From positions 124,001-188,000 of the forward strand of contig NZ_JAKGTI010000002.1 in the NCBI RefSeq assembly GCF_021568695.1: a stretch of DNA of 64,000 bases, given 5' to 3'. A program made the translations under genes and the position numbers. The notes under the pieces were generated by a model, which saw nothing but the letters and a program-made list of their open reading frames with translations, had not been told where the DNA came from and did no database searches. This DNA is from Maritalea mediterranea (GTDB taxonomy: Bacteria > Pseudomonadota > Alphaproteobacteria > Rhizobiales > Devosiaceae). Positions 1 to 8,970 of this stretch are shown here, in pieces. Within the stretch, counting starts at the first letter, position 1; each line of letters begins with the position of its first letter.

Positions 1-99
1 TTCAAAGCCGATAAATCGATTTTCGACCATTTGCCGACGAATGTCGTAGAAACGACATGGAAAAACGGCTTAGTCTGGCCCAGCAAATGGAGTGCACCT

Positions 100-1443
100 A
101 TGAAAATCGCAGTTATTGGCGTGGGATATGTGGGTCTGGTGTCCGGGGTTTGCCTCGCTGAGGTGGGTCATGAGATCACCTGTGTGGATCTGGATCAGGC
201 AAAGATCGATAAACTGAACCAAAATCACGTCCCCATCTATGAGCGTGGGCTTGAAGACATGGTCGCCGCAAACCGAGCCGCCGGTCATCTGCATTTCACG
301 ACCGACCTGGCCGCCGCGCTTAAAGATGCCGAAGCGGCCTTTATCGCCGTGGGTACCCCGTCGCGTGAAAGCGACGGTCACGCCGATTTGAGCTATATCT
401 ATGCCGCCGCCAAAAACATTGCCGAACAGGCCACCGACCCATTGGTGATCATCAACAAATCCACAGTTCCTGTGGGCACTGGCGATGAGGTGGAAAACAT
501 CGTCAAAACAACGCGGCCCGATCTGCAATTCGACATTGTCTCCAACCCGGAATTTTTGCGCGAAGGCGCGGCCATCGAGGACTTTATGGCCCCGGATCGA
601 ATCGTGATCGGCGTGGAAACCGACCATGCCAGAAAGGTGATGGCCGAAATCTATGCGCCATTCGCTGCGCAAGGCTACCCGATCCTTTACGTCAACCGCC
701 GCACAAGCGAACTCACCAAATATGCCGCCAATTCCTTTCTGGCGCTCAAACTTGCTTACATCAACGAAGTCGCCGAGCTGTGCGAAGTGGTTGGCGCCGA
801 CATTAAAGGCGTCTCAAAGGGCATCGGTCTGGACCCACGCATTGGTGAAAAGTTCCTCAATGCCGGTCCCGGCTATGGCGGCTCCTGCTTTCCAAAAGAC
901 ACGCTGGCGCTGGTGCGCACAGCGCAGGACCATGAGCGCCCGCTACGCCTGATCGAAATGATCGTCTCCATCAACGAATATCGCAAACGCGCCATGTCCC
1001 GCAAAATCGCACAAATGTGTGAGAATGAGGTCAAAGGCAAAAAAATCGCCATATTGGGCCTCACCTTCAAACCCAACACCGACGATATGCGCGAAGCCCC
1101 CTCCATCGCGATCATACAAGGTCTGCAGGATATGGGCACCACCATCCACGCCTACGATCCGGAAGGCATGGAGAACGCAAAGCGCTATCTCAACAACATC
1201 ACCTATTGCGACAGCGCCCTCGCCTGCGTTGACAGCGCCGATGCCGCAGTGATCGTCACCGAATGGGATGAATTCCGCACCCTGCCCTTTGCTGAGATCA
1301 AAACCAGGATGCGGAAACCGGTCCTTGTAGACCTGCGTAACCTCTATGATGGGCAGAGCTTAAAGGCCGTGGGATTTGACTATCAGTGCGTGGGCCGACC
1401 GCAGGAAACGGTGATCAATTCAATGCCTGTTAGTGACGACTAA
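100..1443 (+). CDS. ugd: UDP-glucose 6-dehydrogenase
   Basis: Cytosolic NAD-dependent enzyme that oxidises UDP-glucose to UDP-glucuronate, a precursor of surface polysaccharides. The 447-residue protein has the usual family length. It opens with a Rossmann motif GVGYVG at residues 7-12, and the catalytic cysteine lies in GYGGSCFPKDT (Cys263). The central NPEFLREG motif and the C-terminal GLTFKPNTDDMREAPS motif are also typical. I chose ATG 100 because GGAG lies 7 bases upstream and the Rossmann strand starts directly there; the in-frame reading farther upstream has no family similarity. It appears to stand alone. Bases 1-99 hold no other recognisable gene. Confidence 0.96.
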   Translation: MKIAVIGVGYVGLVSGVCLAEVGHEITCVDLDQAKIDKLNQNHVPIYERGLEDMVAANRAAGHLHFTTDLAAALKDAEAAFIAVGTPSRESDGHADLSYIYAAAKNIAEQATDPLVIINKSTVPVGTGDEVENIVKTTRPDLQFDIVSNPEFLREGAAIEDFMAPDRIVIGVETDHARKVMAEIYAPFAAQGYPILYVNRRTSELTKYAANSFLALKLAYINEVAELCEVVGADIKGVSKGIGLDPRIGEKFLNAGPGYGGSCFPKDTLALVRTAQDHERPLRLIEMIVSINEYRKRAMSRKIAQMCENEVKGKKIAILGLTFKPNTDDMREAPSIAIIQGLQDMGTTIHAYDPEGMENAKRYLNNITYCDSALACVDSADAAVIVTEWDEFRTLPFAEIKTRMRKPVLVDLRNLYDGQSLKAVGFDYQCVGRPQETVINSMPVSDD

Positions 1444-1584
1444 GATGATTATTTTCGAATAATCTCAAAGTCCTATCACATATGCGTACCCGTCCAACCC
1501 TGCCAACATGACCAATTCCACTATCGGGCCGATTCCCATTTGCAATGCGCTAAAATTTTGATTATGAAAACCACACTCTTCAGT

Positions 1585-1671
1585 GCGGACGTGGTGAAAT
1601 TGGTAAACACAAGGGACTTAAAATCCCTCGCCCTAACCGGCTTACGGGTTCAAGTCCCGTCGTCCGCACCA
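1585..1671 (+). tRNA. tRNA-Leu (anticodon TAA)
   Basis: An 87-base cloverleaf can be folded by eye. The acceptor arms GCGGACG (1585-1591) and CGTCCGC (1661-1667) pair perfectly. The anticodon stem AGGGA/TCCCT holds loop CTTAAAA with anticodon TAA at 1619-1621. A variable arm and a T arm with GGTTCAA follow, and the CCA end is encoded (1669-1671). The long variable arm fits a class II leucine tRNA. It reads UUA/UUG codons. Confidence 0.97.
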
Positions 1672-1707
1672 AAAATCTTCAGCTTCACCTCATTATACCG
1701 GCAACGC

Positions 1708-2118
1708 TCACTTCCGCGCCTTGAGCAGATTGTTGCGCTCGCTCGCCGCTGTTAGTTCCAGCAGGAACAGCGCCAGCGACACGGTAAGCAACAGCATGGC
1801 AAGAATGAAGCTGAAGGCGATCAGGCCGGACAGGTCCGGGGCCACATAGTCGCCGAGGAAAATAAACACCACCACCAGGCAAATCAAAATGCCCGCGGCC
1901 ACGCTGAGGCGGCTGGACCATAGAATATAGGCGATGCGCCGCAGATTGCGGATGCGCTCCTTTGTGCCGCCTTCATGCTCATCCAGACGATCAACGATTC
2001 TATTGAGTCGCCCAGCCAACACATTGAGCAAACCACCAATGGCGGTGAGCAAAAAGACCGGGGCTACAGAAAGCTGAATTTCTTCGGCAATGCTCGAAGT
2101 TGATAAAATACTTTCCAT
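1708..2118 (-). CDS. DUF2721 family membrane protein
   Basis: A 136-residue integral membrane protein matching the DUF2721 pattern: a first hydrophobic segment (about residues 18-38), a charged loop rich in Arg/Glu (about 40-70), then two more membrane segments (about 70-92 and 98-122). The function of the family is unknown. I start at ATG 2118 (MESILSTSS) because the preceding codons form a polar, unrelated stretch that overlaps the start of the next gene's end region. It lies 20 bases downstream of gpt on the same strand and may be the last gene of that operon. It converges on the tRNA-Leu gene. Confidence 0.75.
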   Translation of the reverse strand: MESILSTSSIAEEIQLSVAPVFLLTAIGGLLNVLAGRLNRIVDRLDEHEGGTKERIRNLRRIAYILWSSRLSVAAGILICLVVVFIFLGDYVAPDLSGLIAFSFILAMLLLTVSLALFLLELTAASERNNLLKARK

Positions 2119-2138
2119 CGTGCACCGCCTTTTTCTGC

Positions 2139-2639
2139 TTAATCTTGCGCCCCGTCGCGGATCGGCGGTGCGTAGGACACATCCATATCCCATGGGAAAT
2201 AGATCCAGGTGTCTTGCGAAACCTCAGTGACAAAACTGTTCACCAGATCGCGGGCTAAGGGTTTGGCGTAGACGGTAGAGAAATGCGCATTGGGCAACAT
2301 GGCGCGCACGGCACGACCGGTTTTGCCCGTATCCACCAGATCATCGATAATCAGAATGCGACCATTTTTGTCGAGATCAATAATATCTTGACAGATAGGC
2401 TTTACCACATTCAGCTCACCTTGCTTTTGGTAGTCATGGTAGGAGCTGATCGACACGCTCTCAATCACGCGAATGCCCAGCTCGCGGGCGATGATCGCAG
2501 CCGGCACCAGCCCGCCCCGTGTGATGCACACAATGGCGTCAAACGGCTCTTCATTCATCAGGCGCCAGGCCAAAGCGCGGCTGTCGCGGTGGAATTGATC
2601 CCAGGATACCGGAAAGGATTTGTTCTGCGGAGCGGTCAT
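2139..2639 (-). CDS. gpt: Xanthine (guanine) phosphoribosyltransferase
   Basis: Purine salvage enzyme that transfers phosphoribose from PRPP to xanthine or guanine (and hypoxanthine weakly) to give the nucleotide; it acts at or near the inner membrane. The 166 residues match the Gpt family length. The PRPP-binding loop IIDDLVDTG is at residues 97-105, and the N-terminal [10 protein letters not shown] segment (38-47) is typical. The start overlaps the stop of the upstream molybdopterin-domain gene by 4 bases (ATGA), so the two are translationally coupled. A second, hypoxanthine-type enzyme (hpt) lies at 38349-38888, so the cell has both salvage branches. Confidence 0.93.
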   Translation of the reverse strand: MTAPQNKSFPVSWDQFHRDSRALAWRLMNEEPFDAIVCITRGGLVPAAIIARELGIRVIESVSISSYHDYQKQGELNVVKPICQDIIDLDKNGRILIIDDLVDTGKTGRAVRAMLPNAHFSTVYAKPLARDLVNSFVTEVSQDTWIYFPWDMDVSYAPPIRDGAQD

Positions 2640-3412
2640 ATTGTGGATCCCTGTCCCTTTTTCGCTTTTTCAAACAGGTCGTCCACAATGGCCTGGGCTT
2701 CATGGCGCACCTGTTCCAATATTTTCTCATCGCTTGAGCGCATCACAATCTGGGTCATATATTCATCCGACCCCAATTGCGGATAAGACCCGATTTTTAC
2801 CGTTTGGTATGAAGATTGCAATGCCGCAAGGGGGGCAGAAAGCACGCCTTCCCCAACTTGTGAGTTCACAAACACCGAATATTGCGGCACTCCGGTCTTC
2901 AATTTAGGCGCAATGCTCTCCAGCATGGCTTGCAATATTTTAGGCACCCCCGCCATCACAAACACATTTTCAATGTGAATGCCCGGCGCGCCGGAAACAG
3001 GATTGTCGATCAATTCCCCGCCTTCAGGAATCCGCGCCATGCGCAGCCGTCCTTCGGTCATTTCATAATTTACAAACCGCGCTTGCATCGCCTCAATGGC
3101 GCGCTGGTCTACATTCAGCTCCACGCCGAAAGCCTTGGCCACTGCGTCGGCTGTGATGTCATCATGGGTGGGGCCAATCCCGCCGCTGGTGAACACATAA
3201 TCATATTTCGCCCGCAGTGCATTAAGCGCGTCAACGATCTCGTCGATCTCATCGGCCACGATCCGCGCTTCGCTGAGATCAATGCTCAGATCTGCGCAAA
3301 AATCGGCGATGGTGCCAATATTCTTGTCCTTGGTGCGGCCGGAGAGAATTTCATCGCCCACCACCAGCATGGCAGCTGTTACAGCTTGGGATTGGTCTTG
3401 TTTTGTCATCAT
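2636..3412 (-). CDS. Molybdopterin-binding domain protein (CinA N-terminal-like)
   Basis: A 258-residue protein related to the MoaB/Mog fold and to the N-terminal half of CinA. The signature [11 protein letters not shown] is at residues 75-85, and the N-terminal [15 protein letters not shown] is the CinA-type opening. It lacks the C-terminal CinA deamidase domain. Related stand-alone proteins are annotated as competence/damage-inducible or molybdopterin-binding proteins; CinA N-terminal domains have been linked to ADP-ribose pyrophosphatase activity, so a nucleotide substrate is possible. ATG 3412 or the adjacent ATG 3409 could be the start; longer versions extend into the sfsA promoter gap. 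It is divergent from sfsA. Confidence 0.85.
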   Translation of the reverse strand: MMTKQDQSQAVTAAMLVVGDEILSGRTKDKNIGTIADFCADLSIDLSEARIVADEIDEIVDALNALRAKYDYVFTSGGIGPTHDDITADAVAKAFGVELNVDQRAIEAMQARFVNYEMTEGRLRMARIPEGGELIDNPVSGAPGIHIENVFVMAGVPKILQAMLESIAPKLKTGVPQYSVFVNSQVGEGVLSAPLAALQSSYQTVKIGSYPQLGSDEYMTQIVMRSSDEKILEQVRHEAQAIVDDLFEKAKKGQGSTI

Positions 3413-3472
3413 CACTTTGAAATAAAGGATCGGTTTTGAATTGCAACCTATTTCAACGTTTGGACCGCCTGA

Positions 3473-4183
3473 ATGGATTTCCCTTCGCCGCTGCTGCGCG
3501 GCACTTTGATCAAACGCTACAAACGCTTTCTGGCTGATATTCGCCTGGATGATGGTGAGATTATCACCGCCCATTGCGCCAATCCCGGTGCCATGCTGGG
3601 GTTGAAAGAGCCCGGCCTGCCCGTCTGGCTCTCTAAATCCGACAATCCCAAGCGCAAATTGCAATATTCATGGGAGCTCACCGAAGTGGATGGGCATCTG
3701 GTGGGCATCAACACCGCCCTGCCCAACCGGATCGTGGCCGAAGCGCTGCTAAACAAGCAAATCAAAGAACTCGCCGCCTACGAACACATCCGGCCGGAGG
3801 TCAAATATGGTGAAAAATCCCGGATTGATTTTCTCCTTACCGGCGACGGCTTGCCGGATTGCTATCTCGAGGTGAAAAATGTGCACCTTCTGCGCGGCGA
3901 TGCTCTCGCCGAATTCCCGGACAGCAAAACCGCCCGCGGCGCCAAACATCTGGCCGAGCTGAGCAATATGGTCGCCGCGGGCCATCGCGCTGTAAATCTC
4001 TATCTGGTGCAGCGCACCGATTGCAGCCATTTCAGCTTCGCGGCAGACCTCGACCCCACCTATGCCGAGGCGGCAGAATTGGCCTTGAATGCGGGGGTTG
4101 AATTTCTATGTTATGATTGCACCATTGATCAGAACCAAATATGCCTCAACCATCCCCTTCCCATTTTGCCGGTGAAGCGGTAG
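3473..4183 (+). CDS. sfsA: SfsA family protein (sugar fermentation stimulation protein A)
   Basis: A 236-residue SfsA-family protein. The family has an N-terminal OB-like nucleic-acid-binding fold and a C-terminal nuclease-like fold; in Escherichia coli extra copies raise maltose gene expression, but the molecular role is not settled. The opening FPSPLLRGTLIKRYKRFLAD, the TAHCANPGAM motif (about residues 32-41) and the SRIDFLL...YLEVKNV block (about 110-135; the acidic and lysine residues resemble a PD-(D/E)XK nuclease core) are characteristic. It is followed after 33 bases by map, so the two are probably cotranscribed. Confidence 0.93.
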   Translation: MDFPSPLLRGTLIKRYKRFLADIRLDDGEIITAHCANPGAMLGLKEPGLPVWLSKSDNPKRKLQYSWELTEVDGHLVGINTALPNRIVAEALLNKQIKELAAYEHIRPEVKYGEKSRIDFLLTGDGLPDCYLEVKNVHLLRGDALAEFPDSKTARGAKHLAELSNMVAAGHRAVNLYLVQRTDCSHFSFAADLDPTYAEAAELALNAGVEFLCYDCTIDQNQICLNHPLPILPVKR

Positions 4184-4216
4184 GTTCAGCGCAAAACGAA
4201 CATTTAAGAGCACTTC

Positions 4217-5047
4217 ATGGTCACCTATACCCAAGCCAAACCCAACCAAAAACGCACCCCCGGCATCATTCCCCTGCACGGGGAAGAAGGCTTTGAAGGC
4301 ATGCGAAAAGCCGGTGCTTTGGCCGCACAGGCCCTCGACATGCTTTATGAATTTGCCCAACCGGGTGTCACCACAGCCGAGCTGGACCGGCGCGCCTTGG
4401 AATTTGCTCTGGATAATAATGCGGTGCCCGCCACGCTCAACTATCGCGGCTATCGCCACTCAATCTGCACCAGCATCAACCATGTGGTGTGCCACGGTAT
4501 TCCAAACGAAAAGCCACTAAAAAATGGCGACATCGTCAATATCGATATCACGCTGATCGTGGATGGCTGGCATGGCGACACCTCGCGCATGTTCCCCATT
4601 GGTGACATTTCCCGGAAGGCCGAGCGACTGATAGAAGTGACCTATGAAAGCCTGGCGCGCGCCATTGAAGTGGCCAAACCGGGCAACACCACCGGCGATA
4701 TTGGCCACGCCATCCAAAGCTTTGCCGAAAGCGAGCGCTGCGGCGTGGTGCGCGATTTTGTCGGCCACGGTCTGGGGCGTCTGTTCCACGACGAGCCGAA
4801 CATCTTGCACTTTGGGGATCCTGGCACCGGCCCGGAGCTGAAACAGGGCATGATTTTCACCATCGAGCCGATGATCAATTTGGGTCGCCCGGATGTAAAG
4901 GTGTTAGGCGACGGCTGGACCGCGGTCACCCGTGACCGCACCCTTTCAGCCCAGTGCGAACACTCCATCGGCATTACCGAACATGGCTGCGAAATTTTCA
5001 CCCAATCGCCCAACGGATTGTTCAACCCTCTTGAAGCGCGGCGGTAA
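4217..5047 (+). CDS. map: Type I methionine aminopeptidase
   Basis: Cytosolic dinuclear metalloprotease that removes the initiator methionine from nascent proteins. The 276-residue sequence carries all expected ligands: His93 in VCHGIP, Asp110 and Asp121 in NIDITLIVDGWHGDTS, His184 in VGHGLG, Glu217 in TIEPMI and Glu248 in QCEHS. The first 20 residues are a short variable extension common in alphaproteobacterial homologues. It sits between sfsA and radC on the same strand with short gaps (33 and 9 bases), consistent with a single sfsA-map-radC transcript. Confidence 0.96.
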   Translation: MVTYTQAKPNQKRTPGIIPLHGEEGFEGMRKAGALAAQALDMLYEFAQPGVTTAELDRRALEFALDNNAVPATLNYRGYRHSICTSINHVVCHGIPNEKPLKNGDIVNIDITLIVDGWHGDTSRMFPIGDISRKAERLIEVTYESLARAIEVAKPGNTTGDIGHAIQSFAESERCGVVRDFVGHGLGRLFHDEPNILHFGDPGTGPELKQGMIFTIEPMINLGRPDVKVLGDGWTAVTRDRTLSAQCEHSIGITEHGCEIFTQSPNGLFNPLEARR

Positions 5048-5056
5048 GCACGGCAC

Positions 5057-5782
5057 ATGAGCGACGCGGACGAGTCCCAAGCCGATCAGCCAGCTCCGGG
5101 CAAAAAGCCCAAGCTGCATTATCACGGCCACCGCGACCGTCTGCGCCAGCGTTTTGAACGTGATCTCGGCGCATCGTTTGAAGATTATGAATTGCTGGAG
5201 CTGTTGCTGTTCCGCCTCCTGCCGCGCCGCGACACCAAGCCCATCGCCAAGCAAATGATCGCCCGGTTCGGCAGCTTCTCGCAAGCCCTCGCGGCCCCGG
5301 CCCACCTGCTGCAAGAGATTGATGGCATCGGCCCCACAGCGGCAATGGATCTCAAGATCATGCACGCCGCCGCCAAGCGCTATGCGAAAGATGCGCTGCC
5401 CGAACGCCCCATCCTCAACTCATGGGATGCGCTGCTGGATTATTGCAAGTCGGAAATGGCGTTTGAGGATAAAGAACAATTCCGCCTGCTCTTCCTAGAC
5501 AAGCGCAACAAGCTGATCGCCGACGAAGTGCAGCAAATCGGCACGGTGGACCACACCCCGGTCTATCCCCGCGAAGTCATCAAACGCTGCCTGGAACTCT
5601 CCGCCACTGCCATGATTTTGGTGCACAACCACCCCTCTGGCGATCCAACCCCGTCCAATGCCGACATTCAGATGACCCGCGCCATCGCCGACATCGCCAA
5701 ACCCCTCGGCATCACCTTGCATGACCACATCATCATCGCCAAAGACGGCCACAGCTCCCTACGCGCGCTGAAACTGTTTTAG
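5057..5782 (+). CDS. radC: RadC family JAB-domain protein
   Basis: A 241-residue RadC-type protein with an N-terminal helix-hairpin-helix region (about residues 20-105, including [14 protein letters not shown]) and a C-terminal JAB/MPN metalloprotease-like domain. The zinc-ligand pattern [14 protein letters not shown] is intact (His190, His192, Asp203). The historical DNA-repair role of RadC has been disputed, and the true substrate is unknown. It starts 9 bases after map and ends before a repeat-rich intergenic stretch, so it is probably the last gene of the operon. Confidence 0.93.
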   Translation: MSDADESQADQPAPGKKPKLHYHGHRDRLRQRFERDLGASFEDYELLELLLFRLLPRRDTKPIAKQMIARFGSFSQALAAPAHLLQEIDGIGPTAAMDLKIMHAAAKRYAKDALPERPILNSWDALLDYCKSEMAFEDKEQFRLLFLDKRNKLIADEVQQIGTVDHTPVYPREVIKRCLELSATAMILVHNHPSGDPTPSNADIQMTRAIADIAKPLGITLHDHIIIAKDGHSSLRALKLF

Positions 5783-5811
5783 GATACATCGCAACTCGCC
5801 CCACTCCTCGT

Positions 5812-5867
5812 GGCCATCCCGGCCCTGAGCCGGGATCAAACCGGCCCCGGATCACGTCCGGGGCGGC
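5812..5867 (+). repeat. Dispersed palindromic repeat, first type
   Basis: Two adjacent hairpins of the kind scattered between genes in many alphaproteobacteria. The first is CCCGGC/GCCGGG around 5818-5834 and the second is GCCCCGGA...TCCGGGGC around 5844-5864. The sequence is non-coding despite an open frame across it. It lies just downstream of radC and could help transcript ending or mRNA stability. Confidence 0.6.
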
Positions 5868-5900
5868 CACGTAACGGCAAACAACCAATAAAACCCACCC

Positions 5901-6007
5901 GTCATTCCCGCGCAGACGGGAATCCAGGTCGGAGCGTCAACCCGCACATCACCGGCGGATTACAACTCGCTCAATCACAACTGGATCCCCGCCTGCGCGG
6001 GGATGAC
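5901..6007 (+). repeat. Dispersed inverted repeat, second type (two hairpins)
   Basis: Arm one (5901-5927) begins GTCATTCCCGCG and ends GGGAATCCAG. Arm two (5981-6007) begins CTGGATCCCCGC and ends GGGGATGAC, and is nearly the reverse complement of arm one; each arm also folds on itself. This is a widespread proteobacterial intergenic element whose translated shadow reads like RHSRADGNP and DPRLRGDDD. The whole gene-free stretch 5783-6139 contains this element, the repeat at 5812-5867 and no credible gene. Confidence 0.75.
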
Positions 6008-6139
6008 GACTTTAGAGCGCGTTGGCCTCTGTTCGTTAGTCACCAATGCGCAAAGCAATGCTAGGCGATGGGCGCAGCCCCTATTCAATATAGGGGCAAG
6101 GCCATCAACGCCGCAGTGCGCAGCGCATTTTTGACTAAA

Positions 6140-6877
6140 TTAGCCGAAGTTTTGGAGGACGGGGAACGTCTCCAACAACCAGAAACTGATCCGCGTGAAA
6201 TCGCCGGTCAGGAACAAAATGCCGGTGATGATCAGGAACACGCCCATCACCTTCTCAACGGTGCCAAGGTGTTTTTTGAAATTCTGGAAGAAGTTCATAA
6301 AGGGCCGAATGGCCAGCGCTGCCGCCAAAAACGGCAGGCCGAGCCCCGCAGAATAAACCGCCAAAAGCCCCGCGCCCTGCCAGGCTGTCTCCGACGTCCC
6401 GGCAATCGGTAAAATCGCCGCCAGAATGGGGCCGATACATGGGGTCCAGCCCAGCGCGAAGGCCAGGCCCAACCCATAGCCACCCAGCGGCCCGGTGGCC
6501 GTTGTTGGCCCGCTCATGCGCGCTTGACGATAAAGCAAGTTGATCCGCAACAGCCCCAAAAAATGCAGGCCCATCACGATGATCACAATCCCCGCCAAGG
6601 GCACCAGCCAATCCAGCGCCGAGCGCAAGGCACTGCCCAAAAAGGTTGCAGATGCGCCCATCAGAACAAAGATGGTCGAAAAGCCAAGGATAAAGAACAG
6701 CGACGTGATGACCGTACGCCACCAGACTTTGGTGCCGGTATTGCCCTCATCCTGCAACTGCTCAAAGGTGGTGCCGGCCATATAAGAGAGATAGGGCGGT
6801 ACCAACGGCAAAACGCAGGGCGACAGGAAACTCAAAATGCCCGCACCAAACACAACGGGGAGGCTGACCGAAATCAT
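6140..6877 (-). CDS. ccdA: Cytochrome c biogenesis protein CcdA
   Basis: Inner-membrane thiol-disulfide reductant carrier that passes electrons from cytosolic thioredoxin to periplasmic partners used in cytochrome c maturation. The 245-residue protein has about six membrane segments. The two conserved cysteines lie in SFLSPCVLPLVPPYLSY (Cys21) and in GWTPCIGPIL (near residue 146), as in CcdA/short DsbD homologues. ATG 6877 has AAAGGA 8 bases upstream. No partner thioredoxin gene is visible nearby. Confidence 0.93.
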   Translation of the reverse strand: MISVSLPVVFGAGILSFLSPCVLPLVPPYLSYMAGTTFEQLQDEGNTGTKVWWRTVITSLFFILGFSTIFVLMGASATFLGSALRSALDWLVPLAGIVIIVMGLHFLGLLRINLLYRQARMSGPTTATGPLGGYGLGLAFALGWTPCIGPILAAILPIAGTSETAWQGAGLLAVYSAGLGLPFLAAALAIRPFMNFFQNFKKHLGTVEKVMGVFLIITGILFLTGDFTRISFWLLETFPVLQNFG

Positions 6878-7079
6878 CGCAAAATCCTTTGGCGAGATCT
6901 AAAACTATCACCTTTTGAACCTGTTATATCATGAATGCAAGCGACCGAATGTCGCCCTAACGGGATTGTGACAAGAGGTGAAGATTCACCCTTTGGGCAA
7001 TTGGCATTTGTCAACCTTCATGGTAACAGGTGCGCACATTCCCAAAATCAAGGCTGCATCTACCCAGGGGAGCCCCCAA

Positions 7080-7757
7080 ATGAGCCAATTGCCAATTAAA
7101 ATTGCACCTTCAATTCTTTCTGCTGATTTTGCCCGCTTGGGCGACGAAGTCCGCGCCATTGATGAAGGCGGCGCCGAATGGGTGCATGTGGATGTGATGG
7201 ACGGTCACTTTGTACCTAACATCACCATTGGCCCTATGATTGTGGAGGCCATTCGCCCCGTCACCAAGAAAATCTTGGATGTTCATCTGATGATCGCGCC
7301 AGCTGATCCGTTTCTTGAAGCTTTTGCCAAGGCTGGGTCTGACATTATCACGGTGCATGCCGAAGCTGGCCCGCATCTTGATCGTTCCCTTCAGGCCATC
7401 AAGTCCATGGGCAAAAAAGCCGGTGTCTCGCTCAATCCATCCACCCCTGTCTCTGCGATTGAGAATGTGATTGACCGGTTAGACCTCATTCTGATTATGA
7501 GCGTAAACCCGGGCTTTGGAGGACAGAGTTTTATCCCCCAAGCCATTGAAAAAATTAAACAAGCCAAAGCATTGATCGGCGATCGCCCCATCGACCTTGA
7601 GGTTGATGGCGGGGTTACAGCAAACAATGCTGAGGACATTGCACGCGCCGGGGCAAACGCGCTGGTTGCTGGGTCAGCAATTTATAAAGGTAACGATCCT
7701 GCCACCTATGCCCCCCGCATAAGCGATATTCGAAAGGCCGCCGAAAGGGGGCAGTAA
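7080..7757 (+). CDS. rpe: Ribulose-phosphate 3-epimerase
   Basis: Interconverts ribulose 5-phosphate and xylulose 5-phosphate in the pentose phosphate pathway. The 225-residue TIM barrel shows the metal and substrate motifs [13 protein letters not shown] (residues 9-21), [11 protein letters not shown] (about 36-46), [16 protein letters not shown] and EVDGGV. I chose ATG 7080, which follows AGGGGAG (7066-7072); an open frame continues 34 codons upstream but has no family similarity. It is followed after 40 bases by an MFS gene on the same strand. Confidence 0.95.
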   Translation: MSQLPIKIAPSILSADFARLGDEVRAIDEGGAEWVHVDVMDGHFVPNITIGPMIVEAIRPVTKKILDVHLMIAPADPFLEAFAKAGSDIITVHAEAGPHLDRSLQAIKSMGKKAGVSLNPSTPVSAIENVIDRLDLILIMSVNPGFGGQSFIPQAIEKIKQAKALIGDRPIDLEVDGGVTANNAEDIARAGANALVAGSAIYKGNDPATYAPRISDIRKAAERGQ

Positions 7758-7797
7758 ACCCGCCGAACTTAACTGCACATCATAAAGGTCCCTATTT

Positions 7798-8970
7798 ATG
7801 TCTATGCGCAATTGGCTCTTCTTTGTTTTCTTCTCTCAGCCGGTCGCGCTTGGCGCCTGGCTACCCCGCATTCCTGAGGTGCAAGAAAAACTTGCCCTCA
7901 GCCCTGCTGAACTTGCAATCGCCCTTATCGGCGCGCCCATCGGCACGTTGTCGTCCCTGTTGGTGGCCGGTCGCATTGGCGATTGGCTCGGCGCGCAAAA
8001 AACAATGATGATTTTCTATCCATTGTTCTTTTTGGCGATGACGCTGCCTTTCTTGGCCAATTCTCAGCTCACCCTGATGCTTTCTTTGGCCGTAATGGGG
8101 TCCACCTTGTCCCTGCTGGAACTCGGCATGAATGTATCGGCTGACCTTTATGAGAAACAGCGTAAAAAACTGGTCATGAGCCGCGCACACGGCCTTTGGA
8201 GTCTTGGCTTGATGACCGGCACAATCGTCGGTTCTGCCGCAGCGGCCATCCGTTTCGATGCATTCCTGATGGAAGTGGCCATTTTTGCAGTGCTGATCCT
8301 GCCCAGCCTATACGCGGTCAAACAGGTCAAACTTGATCAACCGGTGCTTGAGCCATCCACCATTACGTCTGGCAAGTCAGGCTTCACCATGCCCCATATG
8401 CTGCTGCTCGGCATTTGCTTGTTCACGTTCGGCACCACATTGACCGAAGGCGCTGTCGCCGATTGGGCGGCCATCTTTATGCGTGATGTGCATAGCGCCG
8501 AGCCCGGCTTTGCCGGCCTGTCGCTCACCGTCTTCACCATGGCCGCCGCGCTCACCCGACTAACGGGCGACAAATTGCGCGAGCATTTTGCCACATCCGA
8601 TTTGGCCCGCACCCTTGCCATTGTGGGTGTCATTGGACTGGGGGTGATTTATTTCGCACCCAACGCCTTTGTCGCCTTATTCGGCTTTGCCTTACTGGGC
8701 TGCGGCATCGCGCTTGGCTTCCCGCTGGCGGTCACCGCCGCCGCAAATGCCCCCGGTAAAAGCTCAGCCAGCAACGTGGCTGTCCTCACCTTCTTAGCCC
8801 TCAGCGGCTTTTTGGTCGGCCCGATTTCCATCGGCTTTGTCGCTGAAGCCACCAACATTAAGATCGGCTTGATGATCATCACGCCGATGTTGGTGATTAG
8901 TGCCGTGCTCGCCAGCACGCTTAAACCCAAATCCAACCAACTTGAAACCCACGAAAGTCAAACCACATGA
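7798..8970 (+). CDS. MFS transporter (YbjJ-like)
   Basis: A 390-residue major facilitator with twelve predicted membrane segments. The first loop motif is LLVAGRIGDWLGAQKTM (about residues 55-71), a variant of the MFS motif A. The opening WLFFVFFSQPVALGAWLPRIPEVQEKLALSPAEL resembles the YbjJ-type subgroup of sugar-transporter-like proteins with no fixed substrate. Its last codon overlaps the purB start by 4 bases (ATGA), so it is translationally coupled to purB. Linking it to nucleoside or base transport would be guesswork based on that coupling. Confidence 0.85.
   Translation: MSMRNWLFFVFFSQPVALGAWLPRIPEVQEKLALSPAELAIALIGAPIGTLSSLLVAGRIGDWLGAQKTMMIFYPLFFLAMTLPFLANSQLTLMLSLAVMGSTLSLLELGMNVSADLYEKQRKKLVMSRAHGLWSLGLMTGTIVGSAAAAIRFDAFLMEVAIFAVLILPSLYAVKQVKLDQPVLEPSTITSGKSGFTMPHMLLLGICLFTFGTTLTEGAVADWAAIFMRDVHSAEPGFAGLSLTVFTMAAALTRLTGDKLREHFATSDLARTLAIVGVIGLGVIYFAPNAFVALFGFALLGCGIALGFPLAVTAAANAPGKSSASNVAVLTFLALSGFLVGPISIGFVAEATNIKIGLMIITPMLVISAVLASTLKPKSNQLETHESQTT

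Noticed and set aside
1447-1464. Hairpin GATTATT-TTCG-AATAATC after ugd
   Set aside because: It can fold, but it is AT-rich, weak and lacks a T run, so I did not call it a terminator.
2283-2786. 167-codon plus-strand frame across gpt and the molybdopterin gene
   Set aside because: Antisense shadow of two well-supported genes; no family similarity.
5810-6064. 84-codon reading frame in the repeat region
   Set aside because: Its translation (PALSRDQTG, RHSRADGNP, DPRLRGDDD) is the typical read-through of dispersed intergenic repeats and not a protein.
6068-6412. 114-codon reading frame on the plus strand
   Set aside because: Lies mainly antisense to ccdA and has low-complexity, frame-shadow composition.
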